From Cytophagales bacterium (GTDB lineage: Bacteria > Bacteroidota > Bacteroidia > Cytophagales > Cyclobacteriaceae): DNA of 64,000 bases. The notes beneath the pieces were generated by a model, which was not told where the DNA came from, searched no databases, and worked only from the letters and a program-made list of their open reading frames with translations. Position numbers and translations under genes: made by a program. The stretch lies in the NCBI GenBank assembly GCA_017303795.1, contig JAFLBR010000012.1:62001-126000 (forward strand). The letters are read 5' to 3'. Each line of letters opens with the position of its first letter. Position 1 is the stretch's first letter. Of the stretch, positions 43,213 to 52,672 are shown piece by piece.

Positions 43213-45780
43213 AAATTCAGTACGGAACCGGAGATCCTGTTAGTTGAAAACGAATACAATGAGTTGGGTCAACTAGTTACCAAGAAGCAACACTCCCGCA
43301 ACAGCGGCAGTACGTTCGCACAACTTACAGACTACCGCTACAACATCCGCGGGTGGCTCGAGAAAGTAAATGATCCGGATGCGCCAGAGGTTAATGACTT
43401 GTTCAGCATGCAACTCAACTACAATATACCAACAGCCAATGGCGGTGCAGCTCAGTTCAACGGCAACATCAGCGAAATCCGTTGGAGCAGTGCAGGTATG
43501 GATAAACAATCGTATGGCTATAACTATGATGCCATGAACCGCTTGAAAGTAGTCAATTACTTCAACGCCATTAAACCTTTGGAAAATGGGCGTTACAATG
43601 AAAAACTTATTGGCCCCGGCAACACTTCCGGTTATGATCTGAATGGAAATATTCTTTACCTCTCCCGAAGCGGCAAACGCGCAGCCACGCCACAAGGAAT
43701 ATTTGATGACCTTACATATAAATATGTTGGTAACCAGTTAAAGATTGTGAACGATGCTATTGCTGACCATGCCAATGAAGAAGGCTTTAAAGAATTAACC
43801 GAAAAGACCTTTAATGTAAACAATACGGATGCTCAGAATGAATATGCCTATGACAAAAACGGCAACATGACCAAAGATGATAACAAAGGTATTACAGCGA
43901 TCACGTACAACCATCTGAACCTGCCGCAGCAGGTAAACAAAGGAACTACCAATTATGTAGTCTATACCTATGATGCGACAGGGCGTAAACTCAAGCAGCA
44001 GGTGTTTGGCAGTACCCCTAAAACTACAGAATACCTCGGTGAGTTTATTTATGAAAACAATGCCCTTCAATACATCCTACATGAGGATGGTAGGATTGTG
44101 GCCGACAACAGCCCCGGTGCCCCACGCCCGTGGGAGTATCAGTACCATCTCAAAGATCATTTGGGCAATGTGCGGGTAGGCTTTAGTGAAAAGACTACGA
44201 CAACCGTAAACAGTGCTACATTAGAAAATGCTACTCAAACAACCGAGCAAGCTACGTTCAGAAAGTATGGAAACCGCAGTGCGCTCAGCATCTTTAACAA
44301 AACACCGGGCGGCACATACTCGCAAGTACTGAATGGTGGCAACAACAACCAGATTGGCCTTGCCAAAAGTTTTGCTGTAAATCCAGGCGATGTGTTTGAC
44401 CTGGAAGTGTATGGAAAGTATGAACAACCCACCGCAACTGGCAATAACTTAAACACCTTGTTCTCCGCATTGGTTTCTGCCTTTACCCTTAACCCAACCG
44501 GTGGTACCGGAATAGACGGCCAGCAAGCTTACAATGCCATTAACGGATTGTATGGTGGTGGCCCAGCCATTACCACGGGCGAGTGGGAAGATGACAATGC
44601 ACCCAAAGCCTATTTGAATTATATCCTATTCGATCAGAATTTTGCCTTACTAGATATGGGTTGGGATCAGATCGGTGTTTCTGCCAAGCAAGTGGGTGTT
44701 TCTCCTGTAGTTGCGCATGATTTAATGAGCCTGCATGTAAAGGTAAAGCAGCAAGGGTATTTATACATATTCCTGAGCAATGAGAATCCTACCATGAGCA
44801 ATGTGTACTTTGATGATTTTGTAATCAAACGAAGTACTGCCATTGAGCAGGTGGCCAATTATTATGCGTTTGGGTTGGCACAAAATTCAAATGGGTTTGA
44901 ACGGGAGGGCGGAATAAAAAATCCGTTGTTGTATAATGGAAAGGAATTACAGGATGAACTTAATTTAGGGTGGTTGGATTATGGGGCAAGGATGTATATG
45001 CCGGATTTAGGTAGGTGGGCATTAATAGATCCAATGAGTGAATTTTATAGTGCCTGGTCTCCTTACAATTATGTTTTGAACAATCCTATTAGGCTGATAG
45101 ATCCTAATGGAATGGCAGTGGTTGAAACAGACAGTAGTTTTGTGTTTACTGGAGATGACATCTTACCAATTTGGAATCACATAACTAGACCTAAAACACA
45201 TACAATCAAAGAAGGTGATACATATTATGGATTGGCAAAAAGGACATACAAAGGTGCGTTTAGTGTCGATGATTTAAAAGAATGGAACCCGAATGTTGAT
45301 TTTACCAAATTGAAGAATGGACAAGTCATTAACTTAGCATCTGAAGAAGATAGAAAGTTGGATGCCCTCGTAAGGTATGTTGCTAAACAAATTGAGGCTG
45401 AAGGGATTGATTCTAATGATCCATTAGTGCTGCAAGTTATTTGGCAAAGTTTTGATGGTAAAGTAAATCCTAATGACATCCAAATTGATGAAGGAGGTAA
45501 CTTACAAGGTATTGGAATAATTGGAGAACTTAGTGGACCTGTTGCGCAAAAGGAGGCTGGAAAATGGTTAGGAAAAAAGATGACTACAGCAGGTGCTTCA
45601 GCGGTAGCAACCAAACTAGTTGTTGGCGGTGCTAAAACAGCTGTGGGGACAGTTTTTTCCTTAATCTTCATGCTATTAGATCCTAACGATGCTGGAAAAG
45701 GCAGTTCACTTACAGAACAGAGAGAGGCAAAAGCGAGCTATATTTCGAAGACGCTTGATACTTACCTTGGATTAAACTAA
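43060..45780 (+). CDS. RHS-repeat protein, 5'-truncated, with LysM and variable C-terminal tail
   Basis: An in-frame TAA at 43051 and the lack of an ATG at the start show that the 5' part is missing; native RHS sequence begins near 43084 (KNKYDFPGRV). YD-type repeats run to about residue 640. The RHS core ends at SPYNYVLNNPIRLIDPNGM near 683. The tail (about 690-906) has a LysM-like domain (HTIKEGDTYYGLAKRTY), a stretch with no known family, and a Gly/Ala-rich hydrophobic end (VVGGAKTAVGTVFSLIFMLL). Base use turns AT-rich after the core. RHS tails often carry toxins; this one suggests a membrane-active one, by inference. A 61-residue membrane protein gene follows after 2 bp. Confidence 0.8.
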   Translation: MWCFAIGIKNKYDFPGRVIETVSTHNNGTTSYTTKRRMEYDHGSRLKRVYHKFSTEPEILLVENEYNELGQLVTKKQHSRNSGSTFAQLTDYRYNIRGWLEKVNDPDAPEVNDLFSMQLNYNIPTANGGAAQFNGNISEIRWSSAGMDKQSYGYNYDAMNRLKVVNYFNAIKPLENGRYNEKLIGPGNTSGYDLNGNILYLSRSGKRAATPQGIFDDLTYKYVGNQLKIVNDAIADHANEEGFKELTEKTFNVNNTDAQNEYAYDKNGNMTKDDNKGITAITYNHLNLPQQVNKGTTNYVVYTYDATGRKLKQQVFGSTPKTTEYLGEFIYENNALQYILHEDGRIVADNSPGAPRPWEYQYHLKDHLGNVRVGFSEKTTTTVNSATLENATQTTEQATFRKYGNRSALSIFNKTPGGTYSQVLNGGNNNQIGLAKSFAVNPGDVFDLEVYGKYEQPTATGNNLNTLFSALVSAFTLNPTGGTGIDGQQAYNAINGLYGGGPAITTGEWEDDNAPKAYLNYILFDQNFALLDMGWDQIGVSAKQVGVSPVVAHDLMSLHVKVKQQGYLYIFLSNENPTMSNVYFDDFVIKRSTAIEQVANYYAFGLAQNSNGFEREGGIKNPLLYNGKELQDELNLGWLDYGARMYMPDLGRWALIDPMSEFYSAWSPYNYVLNNPIRLIDPNGMAVVETDSSFVFTGDDILPIWNHITRPKTHTIKEGDTYYGLAKRTYKGAFSVDDLKEWNPNVDFTKLKNGQVINLASEEDRKLDALVRYVAKQIEAEGIDSNDPLVLQVIWQSFDGKVNPNDIQIDEGGNLQGIGIIGELSGPVAQKEAGKWLGKKMTTAGASAVATKLVVGGAKTAVGTVFSLIFMLLDPNDAGKGSSLTEQREAKASYISKTLDTYLGLN

Positions 45781-45782
45781 TT

Positions 45783-45968
45783 ATGGCATACACCGAATTA
45801 ATTAAGTTCTTAGGGAGCCTGTTGAGGTGGGCTGTTAATGGGTTTAAAGGAAAATTTGTTGATTATTATGACGAAAAGTTAGAGCGTGAAAACTTTACTT
45901 TTGGAATCATTCTAATAATTCTCATAGTGCTAATAATTATCCCTATCATTGGAAATCTCGTTGCTTAA
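45783..45968 (+). CDS. Small membrane protein, possible immunity protein for the RHS tail
   Basis: 61 residues. An amphipathic N-terminal half (YTELIKFLGSLLRWAVNGF) is followed by one strongly hydrophobic segment (FGIILIILIVLIIIPIIGNL). The ATG lies 2 bp after the RHS stop, so translation is probably coupled. A single-helix membrane protein right behind a polymorphic toxin tail fits an immunity role against a membrane-targeting toxin. No homology is recognised, so this is an inference from position. Confidence 0.6.
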   Translation: MAYTELIKFLGSLLRWAVNGFKGKFVDYYDEKLERENFTFGIILIILIVLIIIPIIGNLVA

Positions 45969-46005
45969 AGTGCTCACCCGCCCCGAAGTTGATGTTGGTC
46001 AATTG

Positions 46006-46117
46006 CTGGTCGCCTGACCAGAAATCTTAATCTTAGGTTATTAATTCAATATGAGAAGGGTTTATAGATTGAAACTATTCATTATAGTTTTTGCAGGCAT
46101 GCTGGGCGACCAGCATG
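46006..46117. repeat. Two related hairpins in the intergenic region
   Basis: CTGGTC-GCCT-GACCAG at 46006-46021, and CATGCTGG-GCGA-CCAGCATG at 46098-46117 with a GNRA-type loop. The first contains TGGTCGCC and the second contains its near reverse complement. The intergenic stretch 45969-46232 holds no convincing gene. A 29-codon frame at 46051-46140 spans the second hairpin and is probably not a gene. Confidence 0.5.
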
Positions 46118-46232
46118 AACATTTGCTTTACCAAGACTAGGTCTCGTCCTAAAATAAGTTTACGGTTTTTAGTGGATAATCCTACAATAGGTTTACAATG
46201 GTAAATGCTTCTTTTCTCCGTATCTTTTCCTT

Positions 46233-47702
46233 GTGAAACAACTCTTGCTTTTACTCGTGTTTCTAATAGCCTGTTCGGCCCAAGCCCAGCAAGTGGATAG
46301 CTTATTTAGTAAACTAAATCCAGACAGTTTATTCAGGCTCAAGCCGGATACTTTACTCACCAACAAAATAAAAAAAGCAGATTCTTTGGCCCTCGGCTTT
46401 CAATCCAAAGCGGACAGCCTTCACAACAGCTACCAGCAACAACTCAACAGCATCAATGCCACCCGCAATAGACTCCAACAAAAAATCGATAGCCTCAATA
46501 ACCTGAAAGTACCTACGCAGAAACTTACTCAGCAATTGGATAGCTTAAATCAATTGCAAACGCAAAAGCTAAATGAGGTGACCACCAAAATCAACAACCT
46601 CAAAACCAAAGCCACCAAGTCGTTAGATGAAATCAACCTGCCACAGGAATTGCAAGGGCCGGTTAACAATCTCAAACAGTCCATCAATGGTTTTACTCTG
46701 CCGGGAACCAGCCCAAAAAATTTAGCGATCGGCAATCTTGATTTGCCCAACATTACCAACACCCAACTTCCAACGTTAACGGATCAGATTAAGCTTGATC
46801 CTAGCCTTAAAAACTTTTCCAGCGAACTCAGTCAACTCAATGGTTTCGGTAACAACCTCGGTACCTATGCCGAAGATGTCAAACAACTTACACAAGGCAA
46901 CCTCGATGAAGTCAAGAGTGTAGATAAGCTTATCGAGAATAAAGTAGCCGGTATAGAAGGCATGGAGCAATTGCAGGAAGGAAAAGCCCTCATGGAAAAA
47001 GCTAAACCCGATTCAGCTGCATTGGCAAACATGGCTAAAGAAGTGGTGCAGGAACAAATTCTCAATTCAGCACAAGATCACTTTGCAGGCAAAGAAGCCG
47101 TGTTGCAGCAGGCTATGGACAAGATGAGTAAACTCAAAAACAGATACTCGGAAGTGAAAAGTATGGCTGAGTTACCAAAACGATTACCCAATCCCCTAAA
47201 GGGCAAACCATTTATTGAACGGTTGGTTCCAGGCATCTCCTTTCAGATTCAGAAGTCGCAATACTTTCTGTTGGATGTAAATCCTGTACTACGCTATAAA
47301 ATCAGACCCAGAATCTCTGCCGGTATGGGTTGGAATGAACGACTCCCGTTTGATGGTTGGAAAATACAAGGGGGTAATGAACGGGTCTATGGTCCTCGGG
47401 CAGTCTTTCAGGTTGCCTGGACAAAAGGCATCATCTTTACGCTACAACCAGAAGTAATGAATACCACCATACCACCGTTGCTGGCAAGTCGGTTGGGTTA
47501 TGATCCTGCTTACCGCACCTGGATCACCAGCGTGTTCGGTGGAATCAAAAAAGAGTTTACGGTTTACAAAGGCATCAAAGGCAACAGCGAGTTCCTTTAC
47601 AACTTCCGCGATAAAGATGGCATGAGTCCCTATGCAGATAAAGTAAATGTTCGGTTTGGGTTTGAGTCTCCAATGAAAAAGAAACAAAAAATCAAGAACT
47701 AA
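46233..47702 (+). CDS. Secreted coiled-coil protein with C-terminal barrel-like domain
   Basis: 489 residues with a GTG start that gives a good signal peptide (MKQLLLLLVFLIACSAQAQ). Residues of about 45-160 are Leu/Asn/Gln/Lys-rich heptads, a long coiled coil (DSLNQLQTQKLNEVTTKINN). The middle is helical. Residues of about 330-480 alternate in the pattern of outer-membrane strands (VLRYKIRPRISAGMGWNER, FRDKDGMSPYADKVNVRFGF). No family is named. It could reach across the periplasm and sit in the outer membrane. It lies on the same strand as the RHS gene and may serve it, by position only. Confidence 0.65.
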   Translation: MKQLLLLLVFLIACSAQAQQVDSLFSKLNPDSLFRLKPDTLLTNKIKKADSLALGFQSKADSLHNSYQQQLNSINATRNRLQQKIDSLNNLKVPTQKLTQQLDSLNQLQTQKLNEVTTKINNLKTKATKSLDEINLPQELQGPVNNLKQSINGFTLPGTSPKNLAIGNLDLPNITNTQLPTLTDQIKLDPSLKNFSSELSQLNGFGNNLGTYAEDVKQLTQGNLDEVKSVDKLIENKVAGIEGMEQLQEGKALMEKAKPDSAALANMAKEVVQEQILNSAQDHFAGKEAVLQQAMDKMSKLKNRYSEVKSMAELPKRLPNPLKGKPFIERLVPGISFQIQKSQYFLLDVNPVLRYKIRPRISAGMGWNERLPFDGWKIQGGNERVYGPRAVFQVAWTKGIIFTLQPEVMNTTIPPLLASRLGYDPAYRTWITSVFGGIKKEFTVYKGIKGNSEFLYNFRDKDGMSPYADKVNVRFGFESPMKKKQKIKN

Positions 47703-47743
47703 ACAGGGTATGGTTATGCACTTCATTTATGATTTTGCTGTTG

Positions 47744-47891
47744 ATGGCTTATCATTTCAACCTGTTATGGATTTTACGCGGCAGGCGATGTGCGAAATAT
47801 GAAAATACTTGCAGGAAGTGATATGAAGTTTATTGTGATTGGAAGAAATGATGATTCGGTTTCAATTTTTAAAGTGAACGTACATGACTAA
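47744..47891 (+). pseudogene. Possible C-terminal remnant of an FG-GAP/VCBS-type protein
   Basis: An open frame without a proper start translates to GFYAAGDVRNMKILAGSDMK... and ends in RNDDSVSIFKVNVHD. This resembles the last repeat of secreted FG-GAP/VCBS propeller proteins of Bacteroidota. An ATG inside (47799) would give only 30 residues. The stop overlaps the start of the GH13 gene at 47884. It is probably the leftover 3' end of a gene lost when the RHS block arrived or rearranged. Confidence 0.35.
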
Positions 47892-49722
47892 GCTTGTTCC
47901 ATGTTTTTTGTTACTGCTATGTGGCGCAACAGTTTCTGCGCATGCCCAAACAACAAATTTTAATAAACCCCCTAAGTGGGCGAGTGAAGTTACCTGGTAC
48001 CAAATCTTTGTAGAACGTTTTTATAATGGTGATAAAAACAATGATCCCCATCCGGAAAATATAGCCATCCCACCTATGAATGTAGCCGCTCCGCAAGGTT
48101 GGAGCGTTACACCATGGACGTGGAATTGGTTTACACAGGAAGAGTGGGCTAAAATTCCAGGCCGATCTTTTGGAGACATGTTGCAATACCGAAGATACGG
48201 TGGTGATTTACGAGGCGTGTTGAATAAGTTGGACTATTTACAAGAGTTGGGAATTACCGCACTGTTTCTGAATCCGATTAATGATGCGCCTTCGCTACAC
48301 AAATACGATGCGCGGTATTATCATCACGTGGATGTAAACTTTGGGCCCGATCCGGTTGGCGATAATAAAATTATTGCAACCGAAGATCCACGCGATCCGG
48401 CCACCTGGAAATGGACTGCCGCAGACAAACTATTTCTTAAACTGGTGGACGAAGCGCATAAGCGCGGAATGAAAATTATTATGGATTACTCGTGGAACCA
48501 TACGGGTACCACTTTTTGGAGCTGGTTAGATATTTTAAAGAATCAACAAAAGTCAGCCTATAAAGATTGGTATTCGATAAAATCATTTGACGATCCTGCC
48601 ACACCCCAAAATGAATTTGATTACGAGGGCTGGTTAAATGTAAAATCTTTACCCGAAGTAAAAAAAGTAAACGTTACTACCGAGCGAAAACATGGGTTGC
48701 CTTACGAGGGCAACATTCAGGAAGAATTTAAAGCTCACGTTTTTGATGTAACCAAAAGATGGCTTGCACCCGATGGTGATATCACAAAAGGAATTGATGG
48801 CTTTCGGTTAGATGTGGCCGACCAGATAGGCCTTGGCTTTTGGCGCGACTACAGAAAGTTGGTGCGGGCCATTCAACCCGAAGCGTATTTAGTGGGCGAA
48901 ATCTGGTGGGAGCAATGGCCTGATAGGTTAATGAACCCTGTGCCTTACACCAATGGCGATATGTTTGATGCCGTTATGTTTTATCAGGTATATCGGCCCG
49001 CGCGTTACTTTTTTGCCAAAACCGATTTTGAAATAGATGCAGCAGCATTTAAAGATAGTCTGGAGTTTCAGTGGAAGCGATTAGCAAAGGACAATTTATA
49101 TGCGATGATGAATGTAGCCACCAGCCACGATACACCACGGTTACTTACGGATTTTTTTAATCCGAATAAATATAAGTTTAATACCTATCCGGATAATCCG
49201 GCTTATAAAACCAATAAGCCGGATGCAGAAACCTACAAGCGACTTCAGTTATATCTGGTGCATGCGTTTACATCAATTGGGGCACCGCACATCTGGAATG
49301 GCGAAGAGATGGGCATGTGGGGTGCCGATGACCCGCATCCGCGAAAGCCGCTTATGTGGAAGGAGTTTACGTTTGAGCCTGAAACCAAAGACAACTACCG
49401 GAATAAGCTGAATGAGTTTGATGCAGTAGCATTTAACCAGCAACAGTTTGATTTTTATAAAGAGCTTATTGCCATTCGCAAAGCAAACCCGGTACTTGTA
49501 TCAGGTGAATTGGAATTTATTAAAGCAGAAGGAAAACTATTGGGTTACCGCAGGTTTTTGGGTAAAGATGAGATTGTGGTTTTGTTTAATGTTAGCAACG
49601 CGAAGGCTTTGTTTTCGCTCACACCCGGCAACTCGTACCGGTATTTGTGGGGTGGAAAAGGAACTTGCAAGAAATCAGTTAGTGTAAACACCTTGCAGTC
49701 TGTTATATTGAAAAAGATTTAA
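47884..49722 (+). CDS. Secreted GH13 alpha-amylase-family enzyme
   Basis: 612 residues with a signal peptide (MTKLVPCFLLLLCGATVSAHAQ). The GH13 catalytic barrel has the nucleophile Asp near 310 (GFRLDVAD), the acid/base Glu near 339 (YLVGEIWWE) and the third acid near 416 (ATSHDTPRL). The N-terminal WYQIFVERFYNGD is the family start. It should cleave alpha-1,4 (or 1,6) glucans in the periplasm, comparable to neopullulanase/maltogenic types. The second GH13 gene follows 26 bp later on the same strand. No SusC/SusD pair is present in the window. Confidence 0.9.
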   Translation: MTKLVPCFLLLLCGATVSAHAQTTNFNKPPKWASEVTWYQIFVERFYNGDKNNDPHPENIAIPPMNVAAPQGWSVTPWTWNWFTQEEWAKIPGRSFGDMLQYRRYGGDLRGVLNKLDYLQELGITALFLNPINDAPSLHKYDARYYHHVDVNFGPDPVGDNKIIATEDPRDPATWKWTAADKLFLKLVDEAHKRGMKIIMDYSWNHTGTTFWSWLDILKNQQKSAYKDWYSIKSFDDPATPQNEFDYEGWLNVKSLPEVKKVNVTTERKHGLPYEGNIQEEFKAHVFDVTKRWLAPDGDITKGIDGFRLDVADQIGLGFWRDYRKLVRAIQPEAYLVGEIWWEQWPDRLMNPVPYTNGDMFDAVMFYQVYRPARYFFAKTDFEIDAAAFKDSLEFQWKRLAKDNLYAMMNVATSHDTPRLLTDFFNPNKYKFNTYPDNPAYKTNKPDAETYKRLQLYLVHAFTSIGAPHIWNGEEMGMWGADDPHPRKPLMWKEFTFEPETKDNYRNKLNEFDAVAFNQQQFDFYKELIAIRKANPVLVSGELEFIKAEGKLLGYRRFLGKDEIVVLFNVSNAKALFSLTPGNSYRYLWGGKGTCKKSVSVNTLQSVILKKI

Positions 49723-49748
49723 TGTGTAATAATTAAAACGTGAGTGGT

Positions 49749-52580
49749 ATGAAGCGATTTTTTACAGTATTAATGGTTAGTGTTTGTTCGGTGGCGTGGG
49801 CGCAAAATGTAAACAAGATACCCACCATAACACCATCCTTGTTCCAATACAACGATCAGATAACGGTTACCTACGATGTTACCGGAACGGCATTGGCCAA
49901 TTTGCCTAATGCATGGATTTGGGTCTGGATACCCGGAAAAAACATTAATGCCAGGTATAATATCAATCCCGCAACAGCGGCTGCAGATGCTGCTAAATTC
50001 ACAAAAGCAGTGGCTGGTGGCACTACCACGTGGAGCATAACATTTAAGCCATCCGATTTTTTTACTACCGATATCAGTAATGAAATTCAGATTGGGATGC
50101 TGTTAAAAGCAAGCGATTGGTCGGGCGGACAAACGGTTGATCACCTTGCAAACTTCGGGTTCAAAATTAGTTTGACTTCACCAAATGAATTTCCAATAGC
50201 GGTATTGGAAGGCAACACACTTAACATCAATGCAACCGCTCCGGCTTCAGCAAATTTTCAATTATTTATAAATGAAGTACTCACCGATTCCAAACCGGCA
50301 AGCACGAGTTATACCTATGCTTTTGTTGTACCGGCTTTACCGGCCAATGGTTCTGTTCGCTTGCTGGCAACTGCAGTTACCGGTGGTGCCACCCATCAGG
50401 TAGAGTTTCAATATATAGTGAAGCAAAATAGTCCGGTGGTTGCGCGGCCAACAGGAATTATTGCGGGCATAAATTATAATGCCGATCCCACTAAAGTTAC
50501 GTTGTGCTTTTGGGCACCCGATAAATCTTCCATTTACCTGCTAGGCGATTTCAGTAATTGGGATGTGAAGTCGGAGAATCTGATGAATCGTGATGGTGAA
50601 TTTTTCTGGAAAGAGTTAACCGGATTAACACCGGGGCAGGAGTATGGCTTTCAATATTGGGTAGAAGGTTCACTTCGTATTGCAGAACCATTTGCGGATA
50701 AAATTCTGGATCCGGACGATCAATATATACCGGCAGCTTCGTACCCTAACTTAAAAACGTATCCCGCAAAGGCACGTTCCTCCAAATGGTATGAACAACG
50801 CGTTTCTGTGTTTCAAACCAACCAACCTGAGTATGAGTGGCAGGTAACCAACTTTGTAAAACCGAAAAAGGAAAGTCTGGTGGTTTATGAATTATTGTTG
50901 CGCGATTTTTTTGGTTCGGGTAATCGCAACTATCAAACATTGATTGATACACTTTCCTATCTTAAAAGGTTAGGCGTTAATGCAATTGAACTGATGCCCG
51001 TTATGGAATTTAATGGTAATGAGAGTTGGGGCTATAATCCCACTTTTATGTTTGCTCCCGATAAATTTTACGGCACCAAGAATAAATTGAAAGAGTTTAT
51101 AGACAAATGCCATCAAAATGGTATGGCGGTAATCTTTGATATTGCCATGAACCATCAGGACATTCCCAATTCATTTGCCATGCTGGATTTCAATTTCACC
51201 ACGTTTAAACCTAACCCAACTAATAAATGGTTTAATGTAAATGCTACGCATCCGTTTAATGTGTTTAACGATATGAATCACGAAAGTGCATACACCAAAA
51301 AATATTTAGATACAGTAAATTATTATTGGATTAACGAATACAAAATTGATGGCTATCGGTTTGATTTAACAAAAGGCTTTACACAAACCAATCATCCTAA
51401 CGATGTAAATGCATGGTCGGCATACGATGCCAGTCGAATAGCATTGTTAAAACGGATGTCAGATAAGATTTGGCAACATTCGCCCGATGCGTATGTGATT
51501 TTTGAACACCTAGGTGTTAATCAAGAAGAGAAAGAGTTGGCCGAATACCGATCTGGCGAAGGCAAAGGCATTATGTTTTGGGGAAAGATGACCGATCAAT
51601 ACAATCAGAATACCATGGGGTATGGATCGGGTTCGGATATTACGGGAGTATATCATGGCACACGGGGCTGGACAGTTCCACATCTGGTGGGTTATATGGA
51701 GAGCCATGATGAAGAGCGATTGATGTATAAAAATCTGCAGTTTGGAAATAACGCAGCAGGTTACAATGTTAAAACACCAAGTACTGCTTTGAAGCGAATG
51801 GAGGCTGCATCAGTATTGTTTTATACCATACCGGGACCTAAGATGCTGTGGCAGTTTGGTGAACTTGGTTTTGAGTATAGTATTAATCGATGTGAAAACG
51901 GACTCATTAATCCACCCGGTTCCGAAGGAGGTGATGGTGATTGCCGACTATCGATTAAACCTCCAACTTGGAATTACCTTGATGATTATAACAGGCTCAG
52001 TCTTTTTAATCATACCTCCAGCCTTATAAAATTGAAAAAAGCAGCTAATGTATTTCAAGATGGTGTGGTAACCTTCTCAAGCGATAACCTGGTGAAGGCT
52101 GCTTCTATTCGGAATAAGAATTTTACAACTACACCGGCTGATTCGCTGGAGATGAGTGCAGTAGTGGTGGCCAACTTTGATGTAAGCACCAAAACTTTTA
52201 ATCTCAGTTTTCCGCATACTGGCACTTGGTACGAATATTACACGGGTGATGAACTTACTGTAAGTGCGGCTACCCAAACAGTAAATCTTACCGCGGGTGA
52301 GTATAGAATGTATACCAACACGCTATTGGTTAAAACTGTAATAACCAGTGTGGCTGACGAGCAACATATTTTGCAACTTTATCCTAACCCGGTAGTTAAT
52401 TATATCGAGAGTGATGAGTTTTTAGATCAGATTACCTTGATAGGTGTAACAGGAGTTCGGTATTCATTAATACGTCTTAATCCATACCAATGGGATGTCT
52501 CGGGTGTGCCAGCCGGGTTCTATGTAGCAGTATCTGTAAAGAATGGCACTGTAACCAAGAATAAAATTCTAAAACGGTAA
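49749..52580 (+). CDS. Secreted GH13 alpha-amylase-family enzyme with T9SS sorting tail
   Basis: 943 residues from the ATG at 49749 (signal MKRFFTVLMVSVCSVAWAQ; a GTG lies 9 bp earlier). Two beta-sandwich modules occupy about 20-220. A CBM48-like E-set follows near 230-330 (CFWAPDKSSIYLLGDFSNWD). The GH13 barrel has Asp near 538 (GYRFDLTKG), Glu near 586 (YVIFEHLG) and Asp near 653 (MESHDEERLM). The last 75 residues (LYPNPVVNYIESDEF to KNKILKR) are a type IX secretion signal, so the enzyme acts on the cell surface or outside. With the preceding periplasmic GH13 it suggests stepwise starch or glycogen breakdown. Confidence 0.9.
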   Translation: MKRFFTVLMVSVCSVAWAQNVNKIPTITPSLFQYNDQITVTYDVTGTALANLPNAWIWVWIPGKNINARYNINPATAAADAAKFTKAVAGGTTTWSITFKPSDFFTTDISNEIQIGMLLKASDWSGGQTVDHLANFGFKISLTSPNEFPIAVLEGNTLNINATAPASANFQLFINEVLTDSKPASTSYTYAFVVPALPANGSVRLLATAVTGGATHQVEFQYIVKQNSPVVARPTGIIAGINYNADPTKVTLCFWAPDKSSIYLLGDFSNWDVKSENLMNRDGEFFWKELTGLTPGQEYGFQYWVEGSLRIAEPFADKILDPDDQYIPAASYPNLKTYPAKARSSKWYEQRVSVFQTNQPEYEWQVTNFVKPKKESLVVYELLLRDFFGSGNRNYQTLIDTLSYLKRLGVNAIELMPVMEFNGNESWGYNPTFMFAPDKFYGTKNKLKEFIDKCHQNGMAVIFDIAMNHQDIPNSFAMLDFNFTTFKPNPTNKWFNVNATHPFNVFNDMNHESAYTKKYLDTVNYYWINEYKIDGYRFDLTKGFTQTNHPNDVNAWSAYDASRIALLKRMSDKIWQHSPDAYVIFEHLGVNQEEKELAEYRSGEGKGIMFWGKMTDQYNQNTMGYGSGSDITGVYHGTRGWTVPHLVGYMESHDEERLMYKNLQFGNNAAGYNVKTPSTALKRMEAASVLFYTIPGPKMLWQFGELGFEYSINRCENGLINPPGSEGGDGDCRLSIKPPTWNYLDDYNRLSLFNHTSSLIKLKKAANVFQDGVVTFSSDNLVKAASIRNKNFTTTPADSLEMSAVVVANFDVSTKTFNLSFPHTGTWYEYYTGDELTVSAATQTVNLTAGEYRMYTNTLLVKTVITSVADEQHILQLYPNPVVNYIESDEFLDQITLIGVTGVRYSLIRLNPYQWDVSGVPAGFYVAVSVKNGTVTKNKILKR

Positions 52581-52672
52581 TTTTTTTGCACAAAACGGGC
52601 ATGACATAATTATTTAATTCTTTGTAGTTAGGTAAGAGTTTTTGTTATTTGAACGTGCCTTAACTTTTTACC

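Noticed and set aside
46051-46140. 29-codon frame with a hydrophobic N-terminus
   Set aside because: Its end is made by a perfect hairpin and it is too short; there is no evidence that it is translated.
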